A model generated the notes under the pieces. The model was not told where the DNA came from. It ran no database searches and worked only from the letters and a program-made list of their open reading frames with translations. A program made the position numbers and the translations under genes. 64,000 bases of DNA from Burkholderiaceae bacterium. GTDB taxonomy: Bacteria; Pseudomonadota; Gammaproteobacteria; Burkholderiales; Burkholderiaceae_C. Shown one piece after another: positions 9,750 to 20,373 of this stretch; positions within the stretch are counted from its first letter, which is position 1; each line of letters opens with the position of its first letter. The stretch is from the NCBI GenBank assembly GCA_017992055.1, contig JAGOPK010000002.1, positions 558,001 through 622,000 on the forward strand. Direction: 5' to 3'.

Positions 9750-12410
9750 ATGCGCGTGGACACCGCGGAACAGCTGGCCGCCGACGCCGCGGCGCCGGCA
9801 CCGGCGCCACTGGACCTGCCCGCGCTGCGCAGCCAGTTCCGCGACGGCAAGAAGGCGCTGATCGACCACTTCCTGCAGTCGCGCGCCAGTGCGCCGGCGG
9901 CCACGCGCCTGATCCGCGGCCTGACGCGCCATGTCGATGCCACGCTGGCCGCGCTGTGGCGCCATGCCGGCCTGCCGGCCAATGCCACGCTGATGGCCGT
10001 GGGCGGCTATGGCCGGGGCGAGCTGCTGCCCTACAGCGACATCGACGTGCTGCTGCTGCTGCCCGAGGCCAGCCCCACCGAGGACGGCAGCCCGCTGAAG
10101 GCGGCCATCGAGGGCTTCATCACCGCCTGCTGGGACATCGGCCTGGAGATCGGCTCGTCGGTGCGCACGGTGTCGGACTGCGTCGCCGAGGCCCTGCGCG
10201 ACGTGACGGTGCAGACCGCGCTGCTGGAAGCCCGCTGGCTGGCCGGCAACCGCCGCCTGGGCCAGCGCCTGCAGCGCGAGACCACGGCGGCCATGGACCC
10301 GGTGGCCTTTCTGCGCGCCAAGACGCTGGAGATGCGCCAGCGCCACACCAAGTACGAGGACACGCCCTACGCGCTGGAGCCCAACTGCAAGGAAAGCCCG
10401 GGCGGCCTGCGCGACCTGCAGCTGCTGCTGTGGGTGGCACGCGCCGCCGGCCTGGGCCGCAACTGGGCCGAGCTGGCGGCCAGCGGCCTGATCACGCCGT
10501 TCGAGGTCAAGCAGCTGCAGCGCCACCAGGGCACGCTGACCCTGATCCGCGCCCGCCTGCATGCGGTGGCCGGCCGTCGCGAGGACCGGCTGGTGTTCGA
10601 CCAGCAGACCGCGGTGGCCGAGAGCTTTGGCTACCACAGCAGCCGCGAGCAGCGCGCCAGCGAGGTGCTGATGCACCGCTACTACTGGGCCGCCAAGGCC
10701 GTGGCCCAGCTCAACCAGATCCTGCTGCTGAACATCGCCGAGCGCATCGAAGACCGCACCGAGGTGCCGATGCGGCCGATCAATGCCATCTTCCTGGATC
10801 GCTCGGGCATGCTGGAGGTGGTGCGCGACGACCTCTACCTGGACAACCCGCACGCCATCCTCGAGACCTTTCTGGTGTTCGAGCAGACGCCGGGCATCAA
10901 GGGCCTGTCGGCGCGCACGCTGCGTGCGCTGTACAACGCGCGCAATGTGATGGACGGCGCCTTCCGCCGCGACCCCATCAACCGCGAGCTGTTCCTCGAC
11001 ATCCTGCGCCAGCCCCAGGGCATCACCCATGCCTTCCGGCTGATGAACCAGACCTCGGTGCTGGGCCGCTACCTGTGGGTGTTCCGGCGCATCGTCGGCC
11101 GCATGCAGCACGATCTGTTCCACGTCTACACCGTGGACCAGCACATCCTGATGGTGCTGCGCAATGTGCGCCGCTTCTTCATCGCCGAGCATGCGCACGA
11201 GTACCCGTTCTGCAGCCGCCTGGCCTCGCAGTGGGACCGGCCCGAGCTGCTCTACATCGCCGCGCTGTTCCACGACGTGGCCAAGGGCCGCGGTGGCGAC
11301 CACAGCGAGCTGGGCGCCACCGAGGTGCGGCGCTTCTGCCGCGACCACGGCCTGCCCAGGGCCGATGCCGAGCTGTGCGAGTTCCTGGTGCGCCACCACC
11401 TGACCATGAGCACGGTGGCGCAGAAGGAAGACCTGTCCGACCCCGACGTGATCCGCGCCTTCGCCCACACCGTCGGCGACCAGCGCCACCTGACCGCGCT
11501 GTACCTGCTGACGGTGGCCGACATCCGCGGCACCAGCCCCAAGGTCTGGAACGCCTGGAAGGCCAAGCTGCTGGAAGACCTGTACCGCATCACGCTGCGC
11601 GCCCTGGGTGGCGCCCAGCCGAATGCCGATGCCGAGATCGAGGCGCGCCAGCTGGAGGCACGCCAGATCCTGGCCCTGCACAGCGCCCTGCCCGGCACCG
11701 AAGAGCCGCTGTGGAAGACGCTGGAGCTGAGCTACTTCGCCCGCCACGACGCCAGCGAGATCGCCTGGCATGCGCGGGCGCTGTGGCGCTTTCTGCAGAC
11801 CACCGATCCGGTGGTGCGCGCCCGTCCCTCGCCGGTGGGCGACGGCCTGCAGGTGCTGGTGTATTCGCCCGACCGGCCCGACCTGTTCGTGCGCATCTGC
11901 GGCTACTTCGACCGCGCCGGCTTCTCCATCCAGGACGCCAAGGTGCACACCAGCCGCAACGGCTATGCGCTCGACACCTTCCAGGTCGTGCACCCGAACT
12001 GCGAGCCCGGCGACGCCGGCGCCTACCGCGACCTGATCGCCCTGGTCGAGCACCAGCTGGTGGCCGCGCTGGCCAGCCGCGACGAGCTGAACCCGCCCTC
12101 GCGCGGGCGGCTGTCGCGGCGGGTGCGCTCGTTCCCGGTCACGCCCTGGGTCTCGCTGCGGCCCGACGAGCGCGCCCAGCGCTGGCTGCTGTCGGTCAGC
12201 ACCAGCGACCGCTCGGGCCTGCTCTATGCCATCGCCCTGGTGCTGGCCCGCCACCAGATCAACCTGCAGCTGGCCAAGGTGACGACGCTGGGTGAGCGGG
12301 TGGAAGACACCTTCCTGGTCGACGGCCCGGCGCTGCAGCAGACGCGGCGCCAGCTGCAGATCGAGAGCGAGCTGCTGGACGCCATCGCGCCCGAGCGGCC
12401 GCTGGCCTGA
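9750..12410 (+). CDS. glnD: Bifunctional [protein-PII] uridylyltransferase/uridylyl-removing enzyme
   Basis: Central nitrogen sensor: it adds UMP to PII proteins when glutamine is low and removes it when glutamine is high, and so controls NtrBC and GlnE and through them glnA (at 1). The 886-residue protein shows the nucleotidyltransferase core GGYGRGELLPYSDID near residue 80, an HD hydrolase domain (AALFHDVAKGRGGDHSELG near residue 505) and two C-terminal ACT domains (starting near residues 705 and 810) that bind glutamine. Length matches the family. The gene runs on from map and is followed after ten bases by mnmH. Confidence 0.97.
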   Translation: MRVDTAEQLAADAAAPAPAPLDLPALRSQFRDGKKALIDHFLQSRASAPAATRLIRGLTRHVDATLAALWRHAGLPANATLMAVGGYGRGELLPYSDIDVLLLLPEASPTEDGSPLKAAIEGFITACWDIGLEIGSSVRTVSDCVAEALRDVTVQTALLEARWLAGNRRLGQRLQRETTAAMDPVAFLRAKTLEMRQRHTKYEDTPYALEPNCKESPGGLRDLQLLLWVARAAGLGRNWAELAASGLITPFEVKQLQRHQGTLTLIRARLHAVAGRREDRLVFDQQTAVAESFGYHSSREQRASEVLMHRYYWAAKAVAQLNQILLLNIAERIEDRTEVPMRPINAIFLDRSGMLEVVRDDLYLDNPHAILETFLVFEQTPGIKGLSARTLRALYNARNVMDGAFRRDPINRELFLDILRQPQGITHAFRLMNQTSVLGRYLWVFRRIVGRMQHDLFHVYTVDQHILMVLRNVRRFFIAEHAHEYPFCSRLASQWDRPELLYIAALFHDVAKGRGGDHSELGATEVRRFCRDHGLPRADAELCEFLVRHHLTMSTVAQKEDLSDPDVIRAFAHTVGDQRHLTALYLLTVADIRGTSPKVWNAWKAKLLEDLYRITLRALGGAQPNADAEIEARQLEARQILALHSALPGTEEPLWKTLELSYFARHDASEIAWHARALWRFLQTTDPVVRARPSPVGDGLQVLVYSPDRPDLFVRICGYFDRAGFSIQDAKVHTSRNGYALDTFQVVHPNCEPGDAGAYRDLIALVEHQLVAALASRDELNPPSRGRLSRRVRSFPVTPWVSLRPDERAQRWLLSVSTSDRSGLLYAIALVLARHQINLQLAKVTTLGERVEDTFLVDGPALQQTRRQLQIESELLDAIAPERPLA

Positions 12411-12420
12411 GGTCGGCCCG

Positions 12421-13530
12421 ATGTCGCTGCTGAGCCTGGATGCCGCCGAGGCCTCGCGCCGGCTGCACGAGTACGACGCGGTGCTCGACGCCCGCTCACC
12501 GTCGGAGTTTGCGCTGGACCACCTGCCCGGCGCGCAGAACTGGCCGGTGCTCAGCGACGACGAGCGCCGCATCGTCGGCACGCTCTACGTGCAGCAGGGC
12601 CCGCTGCCGGCGCGCAAGATCGGCGCGGCCATGGTCGCGCGCAACATCGCCGACCACCTGGACCGCTGGATCGCCGACAAGCCGCGCGACTGGAAACCCC
12701 TGGTCTATTGCTGGCGCGGCGGTCAGCGCTCGGGCACGCTGGCCTGGTTCCTCGACCAGATCGGCTTTCGCACCACGCGCGTGGCCGGCGGCTACAAGGG
12801 CTTTCGCGCCCAGGTGCGGCAGGACCTGGCCGACTGGCCGGCGCGCTTCGACTTCCGTGTGCTGGTGGGCCGCACCGGCAGCGGCAAGACGCGGCTGCTG
12901 CAGGCGCTGCGCGAGGCCGGCGCCCAGGTGCTGGACCTGGAAGGCCTGGCCTGCCACCGCGGCAGCATCCTCGGCGCCCTGCCCGACCGGCCGCAGCCGG
13001 CGCAAAAGCGCTTCGACACCCTGCTGTGGTCGGCGCTGCAGTCGCTGGACGCGCAGCGGCCGGTGTTCATCGAGAGCGAGAGCAAGAAGATCGGCCAGCT
13101 GCAGCTGCCCGATGCCCTGGTGCGCCAGATGCAGGCCCGCGGCCGGGTGCAGCGCCTGGAACTGGCCGATGCCGCCCGGGTGCAGCTGCTGTTGCAGGAC
13201 TATGCGGCGCTGAGCGCCGCGCCCGAGCGCTTCTGCAGCCTGATCGAGGCCCTGGTCGAGCTGCGTGGCCGCGAGACCGTCAAGCGCTGGCAGGCCCAGG
13301 CCCGCGCCGGCGACTGGGCCGGCGTGTTTGCCGCGCTGATGACCGAGCACTACGACCCGCTGTACCAGCGCTCCACCGACCGCCATTACGCCGGCCTGGC
13401 CCAGGCCGCCGAGCTGCGGCTGGCCGATGCCGCGCCGGCCACGCTGGCCCGGGCCGCCCAGGCCCTGCTGGCGGCGGCCGACGCGACAGCTGTCCAAGAT
13501 CAAGCCCTGCCTCCCGCTGCGGCGGCATGA
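12421..13530 (+). CDS. mnmH: tRNA 2-selenouridine synthase
   Basis: Replaces sulfur by selenium (through a geranylated intermediate) at the wobble 2-thiouridine of some tRNAs. The 369-residue protein has an N-terminal rhodanese domain with its catalytic cysteine in VYCWRGGQRSG near residue 98 and a Walker A loop, GRTGSGKTRLL, near residue 150. The ATG at 12421 gives the usual family start MSLLSLDAAEASRRLHEYD. The enzyme needs selenophosphate from SelD; no selD is in the window. Cotranscription with glnD is likely from the ten-base gap. Confidence 0.93.
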   Translation: MSLLSLDAAEASRRLHEYDAVLDARSPSEFALDHLPGAQNWPVLSDDERRIVGTLYVQQGPLPARKIGAAMVARNIADHLDRWIADKPRDWKPLVYCWRGGQRSGTLAWFLDQIGFRTTRVAGGYKGFRAQVRQDLADWPARFDFRVLVGRTGSGKTRLLQALREAGAQVLDLEGLACHRGSILGALPDRPQPAQKRFDTLLWSALQSLDAQRPVFIESESKKIGQLQLPDALVRQMQARGRVQRLELADAARVQLLLQDYAALSAAPERFCSLIEALVELRGRETVKRWQAQARAGDWAGVFAALMTEHYDPLYQRSTDRHYAGLAQAAELRLADAAPATLARAAQALLAAADATAVQDQALPPAAAA

Positions 13531-13548
13531 TGCGAGGCCGTGCCGCCC

Positions 13549-14337
13549 ATGCGTGAAAGTCCCGCCCTGATCGAATCGCGCCAGTTCGGCGTGCGCTCCA
13601 TCCCGATGCTGCGCCCGCTGGGCTGGCTGGCGCGTGGCTGGCGCGACCTGATGCGCTGCCCGCTGCCCGGCCTGCTGCATGGCCTGGCGCTGGCGCTGTT
13701 CGGCGCGCTGCTGATCGTGCTGGCGCGCGACCAGTTCTGGCTGCTGTCGGGCGCCTTCACCGGCTTTCTGCTGGTGGCGCCGCTGCCGGCCACCGGCCTG
13801 TATGCGATCAGCCGTGCGCTGGAGCGCGGCGAGCGTGCCGACCTGGCCGTGGCCCTGCGCGCCTGGAAGCCCGACCGCCAGCGCGGCGGCCGGCTGATCA
13901 TCTTCGGCCTGCTGCTGGCCTTTGCCGGCACCGGCTGGGTCATGACCTCGGCCTCGCTGATCACCGGCTTTGCCAGTGCGCCGGTGAACAACCCGATCGA
14001 CTTCCTGCGCGTGGTGGTGCTGGCCGAACACTCGATGCTGTTCGAGGTCTGGCTGGGCCTGGGCGCCTTCCTGGCCGCGCCGGTGTTCGCCAGCAGCGTG
14101 GTGGCGATGCCGATGCTGCTGGACCGCGATGTCAGCGTGCTCGGCGCGGTGCTCACCAGCTGGCGCGTGGTGCAGGCCCATCCGGCGGCCATGGCCCTGT
14201 GGGCCGCGCTGCTGCTGGCGCTGACGGCGCTGGGCATGGCCACCGCCCTGCTGGGCCTGGTGGTGGTGGCGCCCTGGCTGGCCCATGCCAGCTGGCATGC
14301 CTACCGCGACCTGGTCGGTCCGGCCGGCGACGCCTGA
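13549..14337 (+). CDS. DUF2189 polytopic membrane protein
   Basis: A 262-residue inner membrane protein with about six hydrophobic segments and the family hallmarks RSIPMLRPLGWLARGWRDL near the start and GLYAISRALERGE in the first half. DUF2189 proteins have no proven function. The ATG at 13549 has GAGG eleven bases upstream; a GTG three codons earlier is too close to that site. It is followed 20 bases later by two more membrane-protein genes, and the three may form one unit with mnmH. Confidence 0.8.
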   Translation: MRESPALIESRQFGVRSIPMLRPLGWLARGWRDLMRCPLPGLLHGLALALFGALLIVLARDQFWLLSGAFTGFLLVAPLPATGLYAISRALERGERADLAVALRAWKPDRQRGGRLIIFGLLLAFAGTGWVMTSASLITGFASAPVNNPIDFLRVVVLAEHSMLFEVWLGLGAFLAAPVFASSVVAMPMLLDRDVSVLGAVLTSWRVVQAHPAAMALWAALLLALTALGMATALLGLVVVAPWLAHASWHAYRDLVGPAGDA

Positions 14338-14357
14338 GCCCGCGCAGGACCCGCAGC

Positions 14358-14576
14358 ATGTTCGGCTATACCGAGGAGCAGATCGCCTGGTTCGGGCTCA
14401 CCTTCGGCGTGGGCGCGTTCATGCTGTACATGGTGTTCATCATCTTCCAGCTGGCGCGCGAGTCCAAGGCGGGCAAGTTCGGCGCCTTCGTGCTGTTCCT
14501 GGCGCTGGGCTTCGGCCTGCTGGGCTTCGTCGCCAAGGGCGTGATCAAGTTCTTCCTCGCCGGGGTCGGCGAGTGA
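14358..14576 (+). CDS. DUF2788 small membrane protein
   Basis: A 72-residue protein with two predicted membrane segments (residues 9-31 and 41-63) separated by a short basic loop, ARESKAGKFG. This is the pattern of the DUF2788 family found in beta- and gammaproteobacteria. No function is known. Its stop overlaps the GTG start of the next gene by four bases, which argues for translational coupling. Confidence 0.8.
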   Translation: MFGYTEEQIAWFGLTFGVGAFMLYMVFIIFQLARESKAGKFGAFVLFLALGFGLLGFVAKGVIKFFLAGVGE

Positions 14577-15190
14577 GCGCCGCCACCAACGCCGAAGCCC
14601 CGCCCCACAGCCTGTTCGACGACCTGCAGGCCCTGGCCACCGGCACGCTGTTCGTGGCCCTGGGCCTGGCCCTGTTCCGCCAGGCCGGGCTGATGACCGG
14701 CGGCACCGTGGGCCTGGCACTGATCGCCCACTATGCGCTGGCCTGGCCCTTCGGCCTGCTGCTGTTTGCCATCAACCTGCCGTTCTACGCGCTGGCCTGG
14801 GCGCGCATGGGGCCACGCTTCACGCTCAAGACCATGGCCGCGGTGGCCCTGCTGGCCCTGCTCAGCGAGACGCTGCCGCGCTGGCTGAGCATCGCCTGGG
14901 TGGCACCGCCGTTTGCGGCCCTGGCCGGTGGCCTGCTGGTCGGCGCCGGCTTCATCATCCTGTTCCGCCACCGCGCCAGCCTGGGCGGCTTCGGCGTGCT
15001 GGTGCTGTGGCTGCAGCAGCGCTTCGGCTGGCGCGCCGGCCTGGTGCAGGCCCTGATCGACTGCGCCATCCTGCTGGCCGCCACGCCCTGGCTGGACTGG
15101 CGCCGCCTGGCGCTCAGCGTGCTGGCCGCCCTGGCGATGAACTTCGCGCTGGCCATCAACCACCGCCCCGGCCGCTACATGGCGTTCTGA
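14573..15190 (+). CDS. YitT-family membrane protein
   Basis: A 205-residue inner membrane protein with five to six hydrophobic segments. GLMTGGTVGLALIAHY near residue 45 and GFIILFRHRASLGGFGVL in the second half are YitT/UPF0750 hallmarks. No transport substrate is established for the family. The start is GTG at 14573, inside a GTGA overlap with the DUF2788 gene. The C-terminal DUF2179 domain of longer YitT proteins is missing. The gene ends opposite the phaB terminator. Confidence 0.82.
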   Translation: MSAATNAEAPPHSLFDDLQALATGTLFVALGLALFRQAGLMTGGTVGLALIAHYALAWPFGLLLFAINLPFYALAWARMGPRFTLKTMAAVALLALLSETLPRWLSIAWVAPPFAALAGGLLVGAGFIILFRHRASLGGFGVLVLWLQQRFGWRAGLVQALIDCAILLAATPWLDWRRLALSVLAALAMNFALAINHRPGRYMAF

Positions 15191-15193
15191 ATG

Positions 15194-15217
15194 AAAAAGG
15201 GCCGGCAAGGCCGGCCC
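15194..15217 (-). terminator. Rho-independent terminator of phaCAB
   Basis: On the minus strand, about 20 bases past the phaB stop, an eight-base perfect GC stem (GGGCCGGC and its complement) with a three-base loop is followed at once by TTTTT. This is a textbook intrinsic terminator. It also lies four bases from the stop of the convergent YitT gene. Confidence 0.88.
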
Positions 15218-15238
15218 TGGAGGACGAGCGCTGCGCGC

Positions 15239-15976
15239 TCAACCCATGTGCAGACCGCCATTGCAGCTGAAATCGGCGCCGGTGGTGAAGCCCGAGTCCG
15301 GGCCGGCCAGCCAGGCCACGACCGAGCCGATCTCTTCCGGCGTGCCCAGGCGCTTGACCGGGATGGTGGCGACGATCTTTTCCAGCACCTCGGGCTTGAT
15401 GGCGCGGACCATGTCGGTGCCGATGTAGCCGGGGCTGACGGTGTTGACCGTCACGCCCTTGGCCGCCAGTTCCTGGGCCAGGGCCATGGTGAAGCCGTGC
15501 ATGCCGGCCTTGGCCGCCGAGTAGTTGGTCTGGCCGGCCTGGCCCTTCTCGCCGTTGACCGAGCTGATCTGGATGATGCGGCCCCAGCCCTTTTCGACCA
15601 TGCCCGGCACCACCTGCTTGGTGACGTTGAACATGCTGTTGAGGTTGGTGTCGATCACCGCGCGCCAGTCTTCCGGCGACATCTTCAGGAACATGCGGTC
15701 GCGGGTGATGCCGGCGTTGTTGACCAGCACGTCGATGTGGCCGTGCTCGGCCGTGGCCTTGGTGAAGGCCTCGACCGTCGAGTCCCAGTCGGCGACGTTG
15801 CCCACCGAGGCGTAGAAGCTGTAGCCCAGGGCCTTCTGCTCGTCGAGCCACTTGTTGAAGTCGCGGCTGGGACCGCAGCCGGCGATGACCTTGAAGCCGT
15901 CCTTGGCCAGGCGCTGGCAGATGGCGGTGCCAATGCCGCCCATGCCGCCGGTGACGTACGCAACTTTCTGACTCAT
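15239..15976 (-). CDS. phaB: Acetoacetyl-CoA reductase
   Basis: Reduces acetoacetyl-CoA to (R)-3-hydroxybutyryl-CoA with NADPH, the second step of polyhydroxybutyrate synthesis. The 245-residue short-chain dehydrogenase has the TGGMGGIG nucleotide loop at residues 9-16, NNAG at 86-89, and the catalytic Ser138/139, Tyr152 and Lys156 (NYSAAKAG). The ATG at 15976 has AAGGAG six bases upstream. It is last in phaC-phaA-phaB; 127 bases with no clear signal separate it from phaA. Confidence 0.95.
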   Translation of the reverse strand: MSQKVAYVTGGMGGIGTAICQRLAKDGFKVIAGCGPSRDFNKWLDEQKALGYSFYASVGNVADWDSTVEAFTKATAEHGHIDVLVNNAGITRDRMFLKMSPEDWRAVIDTNLNSMFNVTKQVVPGMVEKGWGRIIQISSVNGEKGQAGQTNYSAAKAGMHGFTMALAQELAAKGVTVNTVSPGYIGTDMVRAIKPEVLEKIVATIPVKRLGTPEEIGSVVAWLAGPDSGFTTGADFSCNGGLHMG

Positions 15977-16103
15977 CTCACTCTCCTTGGGTGTTTGCTG
16001 GGACTCGAAACGGGGTGGCGCGCTGCCAGGGTCGCCGCTTGCCACGCCGCGGTCAACCGGGTTCGCCCTGCACGCGCTCTGTGGTGTTGCGGGTGCCGGA
16101 GGT

Positions 16104-17285
<1,182 letters not shown>

Positions 17286-17343
17286 GAACAGTCTCCAGGG
17301 GTTTGCGGGAACGGGGTGGAAGCGGGCGCTCGGGCTTGCTGCG

Positions 17344-19164
17344 TCAGGCCTTCTGTTTGACGTAGCGGCCCGGTGCCGGCTCGATGGCCGGGTACTGCCG
17401 GCTGCCATAGGCCTTGGGGGCAGCAATCATCTTGCCACCGTGGCCGGACAGCCAGTCCGACCACACCGGCCACCAGCTGCCGGGCTTTTCGGCCGCGGCG
17501 TCGAACCAGGCCTGGGGCTGATCGGCCAGCTTGGCATTGACCCAGTGGCTGCGCTTGTTCTTGCTCGCCGGGTTGATGACGCCGGCGATGTGGCCCGAGG
17601 CGCCGAGCACGAAGGTCTTGTCCTTCACGCCCTTGAGCACGCCGGTGGAGGCATAGGCCGCCTTCCAGGGCACGATGTGGTCCTCGCGCGAGGCATAGAT
17701 GAAGGTCGGCGTGCTGATCTTGCCCAGGTCCAGCGGCGCGCCGCAGACCGTCAGCGCGCCGGGCTGCTTCAACTCGTTGTTCAGGTAGGTGTGGCGCAGG
17801 TACCAGCAGTACATGGGCCCGGGCAGGTTGGTGGAGTCGCCGTTCCAGTACAGCAGGTCGAACGGCGGCGGCGCCTCGCCCTTCAGGTAGTTGCCCTGCA
17901 CATAGTTCCACACCAGGTCGTTGGGGCGCAGAAAGCTGAAGGTGGTGGCCAGTTCCTGGCCCTTGAGCATGCCCGGGCCGGTGGGCGCGTTCGGGCCGAT
18001 GGTCATCTCGCGCAGCCGCACCGAGGCCTCGTCGACAAACACGTCCAGCACGCCGGTGTCGGCAAAGTCCAGCAGCGTGGTCAGCAGGGTCATCGAGCTG
18101 GCCGGGAACTGGCCGCGCCCGGCCAGCACGGCCAGGGCCGTGGCCAGGATGGTGCCGCCGACGCAGAAGCCCAGGGTATTGATCTGCGGCGAGCCGCCGA
18201 TGGCCTGCACCACCTCGATGGCCTTCAGCGGCCCCTGCTCGATGTAGTCGTCCCAGCCCAGGCCGACCATGCCCGGATCCGGGTTGCGCCAACTGACCAC
18301 GAACACGCGGTGGCCCTGCTCCACCGTGTAGCGGATGACCGAGTTCTCGGGCTGCAGGTCCAGGATGTAGTACTTGTTGATGCAAGGCGGCACGAACAGC
18401 ATCGGCCGCTCGTAGACCTTGGCGGTGAGCGGCTTGTATTCGATCAGCTGGAACAGCTCGTTCTCGAACACCACCGCACCTTCGCTGACCGCCACATTGC
18501 GGCCGACCTCGAAGGCGCTTTCGTCGGTCTGCGAGATGTGGCCCTGCTGCACGTCCTTCAGCAGCTGCTGCAGGCCCTGCTGCAGGCTCTCGCCGCGGGT
18601 CTCGACGGCCTTGGCCAGGGCCTCGGCATTCAGCGCCAGGGTGTTGGCCGGGCTGGCCGCATCCACCCACTGCTGCACCGCGAAGCGGATGCGGGCCTTG
18701 GTCTTGGCATCGGCCTGCACCGCCTCGGCCATCTGCATCAGCGTGCGCGCATTCAGCAGATAGGTCTGGGCGGCCATCGCCGCCACCGGGTTCTCGCCCC
18801 AGGCGGCGGCGGCGAAACGCTTGTCGCCGCTGGGCGCGGCCGGCTTGCCCTCTTTCTGGAAGCGTGTCAGCGACTCGTTCCACAGCGCCGCGGCCTGGGC
18901 CATGTAGTCGGCCTGCAGCCGGCTCAGCGCATCGGCCGGCAGGCTCAGCGCCGACATCGACTTGAAGGCCTCGCCCAAGGCGCTCTGCATGCCGTTCATC
19001 GCGCCCATGGCCGGCGCCGTATCGGCGGCGGCGCCAAAGCCCGGCAGGGCACCGGACCAGGCCTTGCCGGCCTGCTCGCCGAAGGACTGGGCCATCTGCG
19101 ACATCTGGGCCATCGCGTCGTTGACCGCGCTGATGGCCTCGTGGGCCGGGCTCTTCTGCGTCAT
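17344..19164 (-). CDS. phaC: Class I poly(3-hydroxyalkanoate) synthase
   Basis: Polymerises (R)-3-hydroxyacyl-CoA on the surface of intracellular granules. At 606 residues it is a single-subunit class I enzyme. The lipase-like box LGFCVGGT places the catalytic cysteine at residue 334; the partner aspartate and histidine lie in the later FIYASREDHIVPW and GASGHIAGVINP stretches. The N-terminal 190 residues are the variable helical domain. It is the first gene of phaC-phaA-phaB. No phaR, phasin or depolymerase gene is in the window. Confidence 0.97.
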   Translation of the reverse strand: MTQKSPAHEAISAVNDAMAQMSQMAQSFGEQAGKAWSGALPGFGAAADTAPAMGAMNGMQSALGEAFKSMSALSLPADALSRLQADYMAQAAALWNESLTRFQKEGKPAAPSGDKRFAAAAWGENPVAAMAAQTYLLNARTLMQMAEAVQADAKTKARIRFAVQQWVDAASPANTLALNAEALAKAVETRGESLQQGLQQLLKDVQQGHISQTDESAFEVGRNVAVSEGAVVFENELFQLIEYKPLTAKVYERPMLFVPPCINKYYILDLQPENSVIRYTVEQGHRVFVVSWRNPDPGMVGLGWDDYIEQGPLKAIEVVQAIGGSPQINTLGFCVGGTILATALAVLAGRGQFPASSMTLLTTLLDFADTGVLDVFVDEASVRLREMTIGPNAPTGPGMLKGQELATTFSFLRPNDLVWNYVQGNYLKGEAPPPFDLLYWNGDSTNLPGPMYCWYLRHTYLNNELKQPGALTVCGAPLDLGKISTPTFIYASREDHIVPWKAAYASTGVLKGVKDKTFVLGASGHIAGVINPASKNKRSHWVNAKLADQPQAWFDAAAEKPGSWWPVWSDWLSGHGGKMIAAPKAYGSRQYPAIEPAPGRYVKQKA

Positions 19165-19265
19165 GCACGTCTCCTGGTGGTGTCGGCGAGGCCGTCGCCG
19201 CTGTGCGATGCTCGGCGGGCGCTGCGTGCGCCACGATGCCGGCAGACTGGGTTTGTACGGCCTCT

Positions 19266-19295
19266 AGCTTACCCGATGATGACTAATTTTTTCAA
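19266..19295 (-). promoter_or_regulatory. Likely sigma-70 promoter of phaCAB
   Basis: In the AT-rich gap upstream of phaC the minus strand reads TTGAAA (19295-19290), 18 bases, then TAAGCT (19271-19266). Both boxes match the consensus at four of six positions. The leader would be about 95 bases. The AT-rich patch stands out in DNA this rich in G and C. Confidence 0.5.
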
Positions 19296-19323
19296 GAAGC
19301 GGTAAACAACTCCGCATAGTGAA

Positions 19324-19620
19324 ATGCACATCGTTGCCATTGCCTGGATCTTCGTGGCCGTGCTGATGGCCGCGGCCGAAGCCACGTCCACCCAGGGCAC
19401 GCTGCTGGGCGCGTTCTTCACGCTGCTGCTGTATGGGGTGATGCCGCTGGCCATCGTGCTCTATGTGCTGGGCACGCCGGGGCGCAAGCGGCTGCGCCGG
19501 GCGCGCGAACTGGCCGAAGCCGAGGCGGAAGCTGCGGCCGCCGCCGGTTCAGCCGATGCGGGCGATGGCGGCGGCCAGGCGGCCGCTGACCGGCTGGCGC
19601 CGGAACGAAAAGAAGCGTGA
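19324..19620 (+). CDS. Small conserved membrane protein, unknown function
   Basis: A 98-residue protein with two hydrophobic segments (residues 3-19 and 26-48), a basic stretch (GRKRLRRARELAE) and an Ala/Glu-rich tail. Similar short proteins are common in Burkholderiales and have no assigned role. Its last 72 bases overlap the convergent pgeF gene, so the low-complexity tail may be under little constraint, or the overlap may reflect a lost stop. It diverges from the phaC promoter. Confidence 0.6.
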   Translation: MHIVAIAWIFVAVLMAAAEATSTQGTLLGAFFTLLLYGVMPLAIVLYVLGTPGRKRLRRARELAEAEAEAAAAAGSADAGDGGGQAAADRLAPERKEA

Positions 19621-20373
19621 GGCCTCGCCCACCGTGCACCAGCCGGCGCTGCCGTCGTTGCCAGCGATGGCCTCGGCCGCCAGGCCGCTGGCCTGCAGGC
19701 GCAGGCGGGCCAGGCCGGCCAGGTCGGCACGCCAGCGTGGGCTGCCATCGGGCCGCGGCGTGTAGCGGAAGAAGCGACCGTCGGCGCCCGTCGGCACCAC
19801 GCCGAAGGCCTGCAGCACCTCGGGCCCGACCTCGAAGGCCTGCGGGCCGATGCAGGGGCCCAGCCAGGCCTGCAGCTCGGCCGGCCTGACGCCGGCGGCC
19901 TCGGTCATCGCGGCCAGCGTGGCCTCGAGCACGCCGCCGGACAGGCCGCGCCAGCCGGCATGGGCCGCGCCGACCACCCGGCCGCAGCGGCTGGCCAGCA
20001 GCACCGGCAGGCAGTCGGCGACCATCACCGTGCAGGCGATGCCGGGCTCGGTGCTGATCGCCGCATCGGCCACCGGCAGTTCGGCCCCGGGGCATGCCAG
20101 GCCAGCATCCAGGCGCACCACGCCGCGGCCATGCACCTGGCGCAGCCACACCGGCCGGGCGCCCAGCGCAGCGGCAAAGCGGCGCTGGTTCTCGGCCACG
20201 GCCCCGGCATCGTCGGTCGACTCGCCGCCCAGCGCCGCCGGCCGCAGGTTCAGGCTGTCGAACGGCGGCCGGCTGACACCGCCCTGGCGCGTGCTCATCA
20301 GCGCGCCCACGCCCTGCGGCAGCGCCGGCGTCCACTGCGGCCGGATGGCCTCGGGCAGGGCCTCAGGCTGCAT
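19549..20373 (-). CDS. pgeF: Peptidoglycan editing factor PgeF (YfiH/DUF152, multicopper-like)
   Basis: The YfiH family removes wrongly incorporated amino acids from UDP-MurNAc peptides; some members were first described as polyphenol oxidases. The 274-residue protein has the family's metal site: QVHGRGVV, MVADCLPVLLAS and AAHAGWRGLSGGV, with the histidines and cysteine expected for zinc or copper. The ATG at 20373 overlaps the end of the upstream isomerase gene by eleven bases; an in-frame start ten codons earlier is less likely. The gene overlaps the convergent small membrane-protein gene by 72 bases. Confidence 0.88.
   Translation of the reverse strand: MQPEALPEAIRPQWTPALPQGVGALMSTRQGGVSRPPFDSLNLRPAALGGESTDDAGAVAENQRRFAAALGARPVWLRQVHGRGVVRLDAGLACPGAELPVADAAISTEPGIACTVMVADCLPVLLASRCGRVVGAAHAGWRGLSGGVLEATLAAMTEAAGVRPAELQAWLGPCIGPQAFEVGPEVLQAFGVVPTGADGRFFRYTPRPDGSPRWRADLAGLARLRLQASGLAAEAIAGNDGSAGWCTVGEASRFFSFRRQPVSGRLAAAIARIG

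Noticed and set aside
15977-16103. A separate promoter for phaB in the 127-base phaA-phaB gap (a TTGACC element).
   Set aside because: The bases 17 downstream (GACCCT) do not resemble a -10 box. Read-through from phaC-phaA is the simpler reading.
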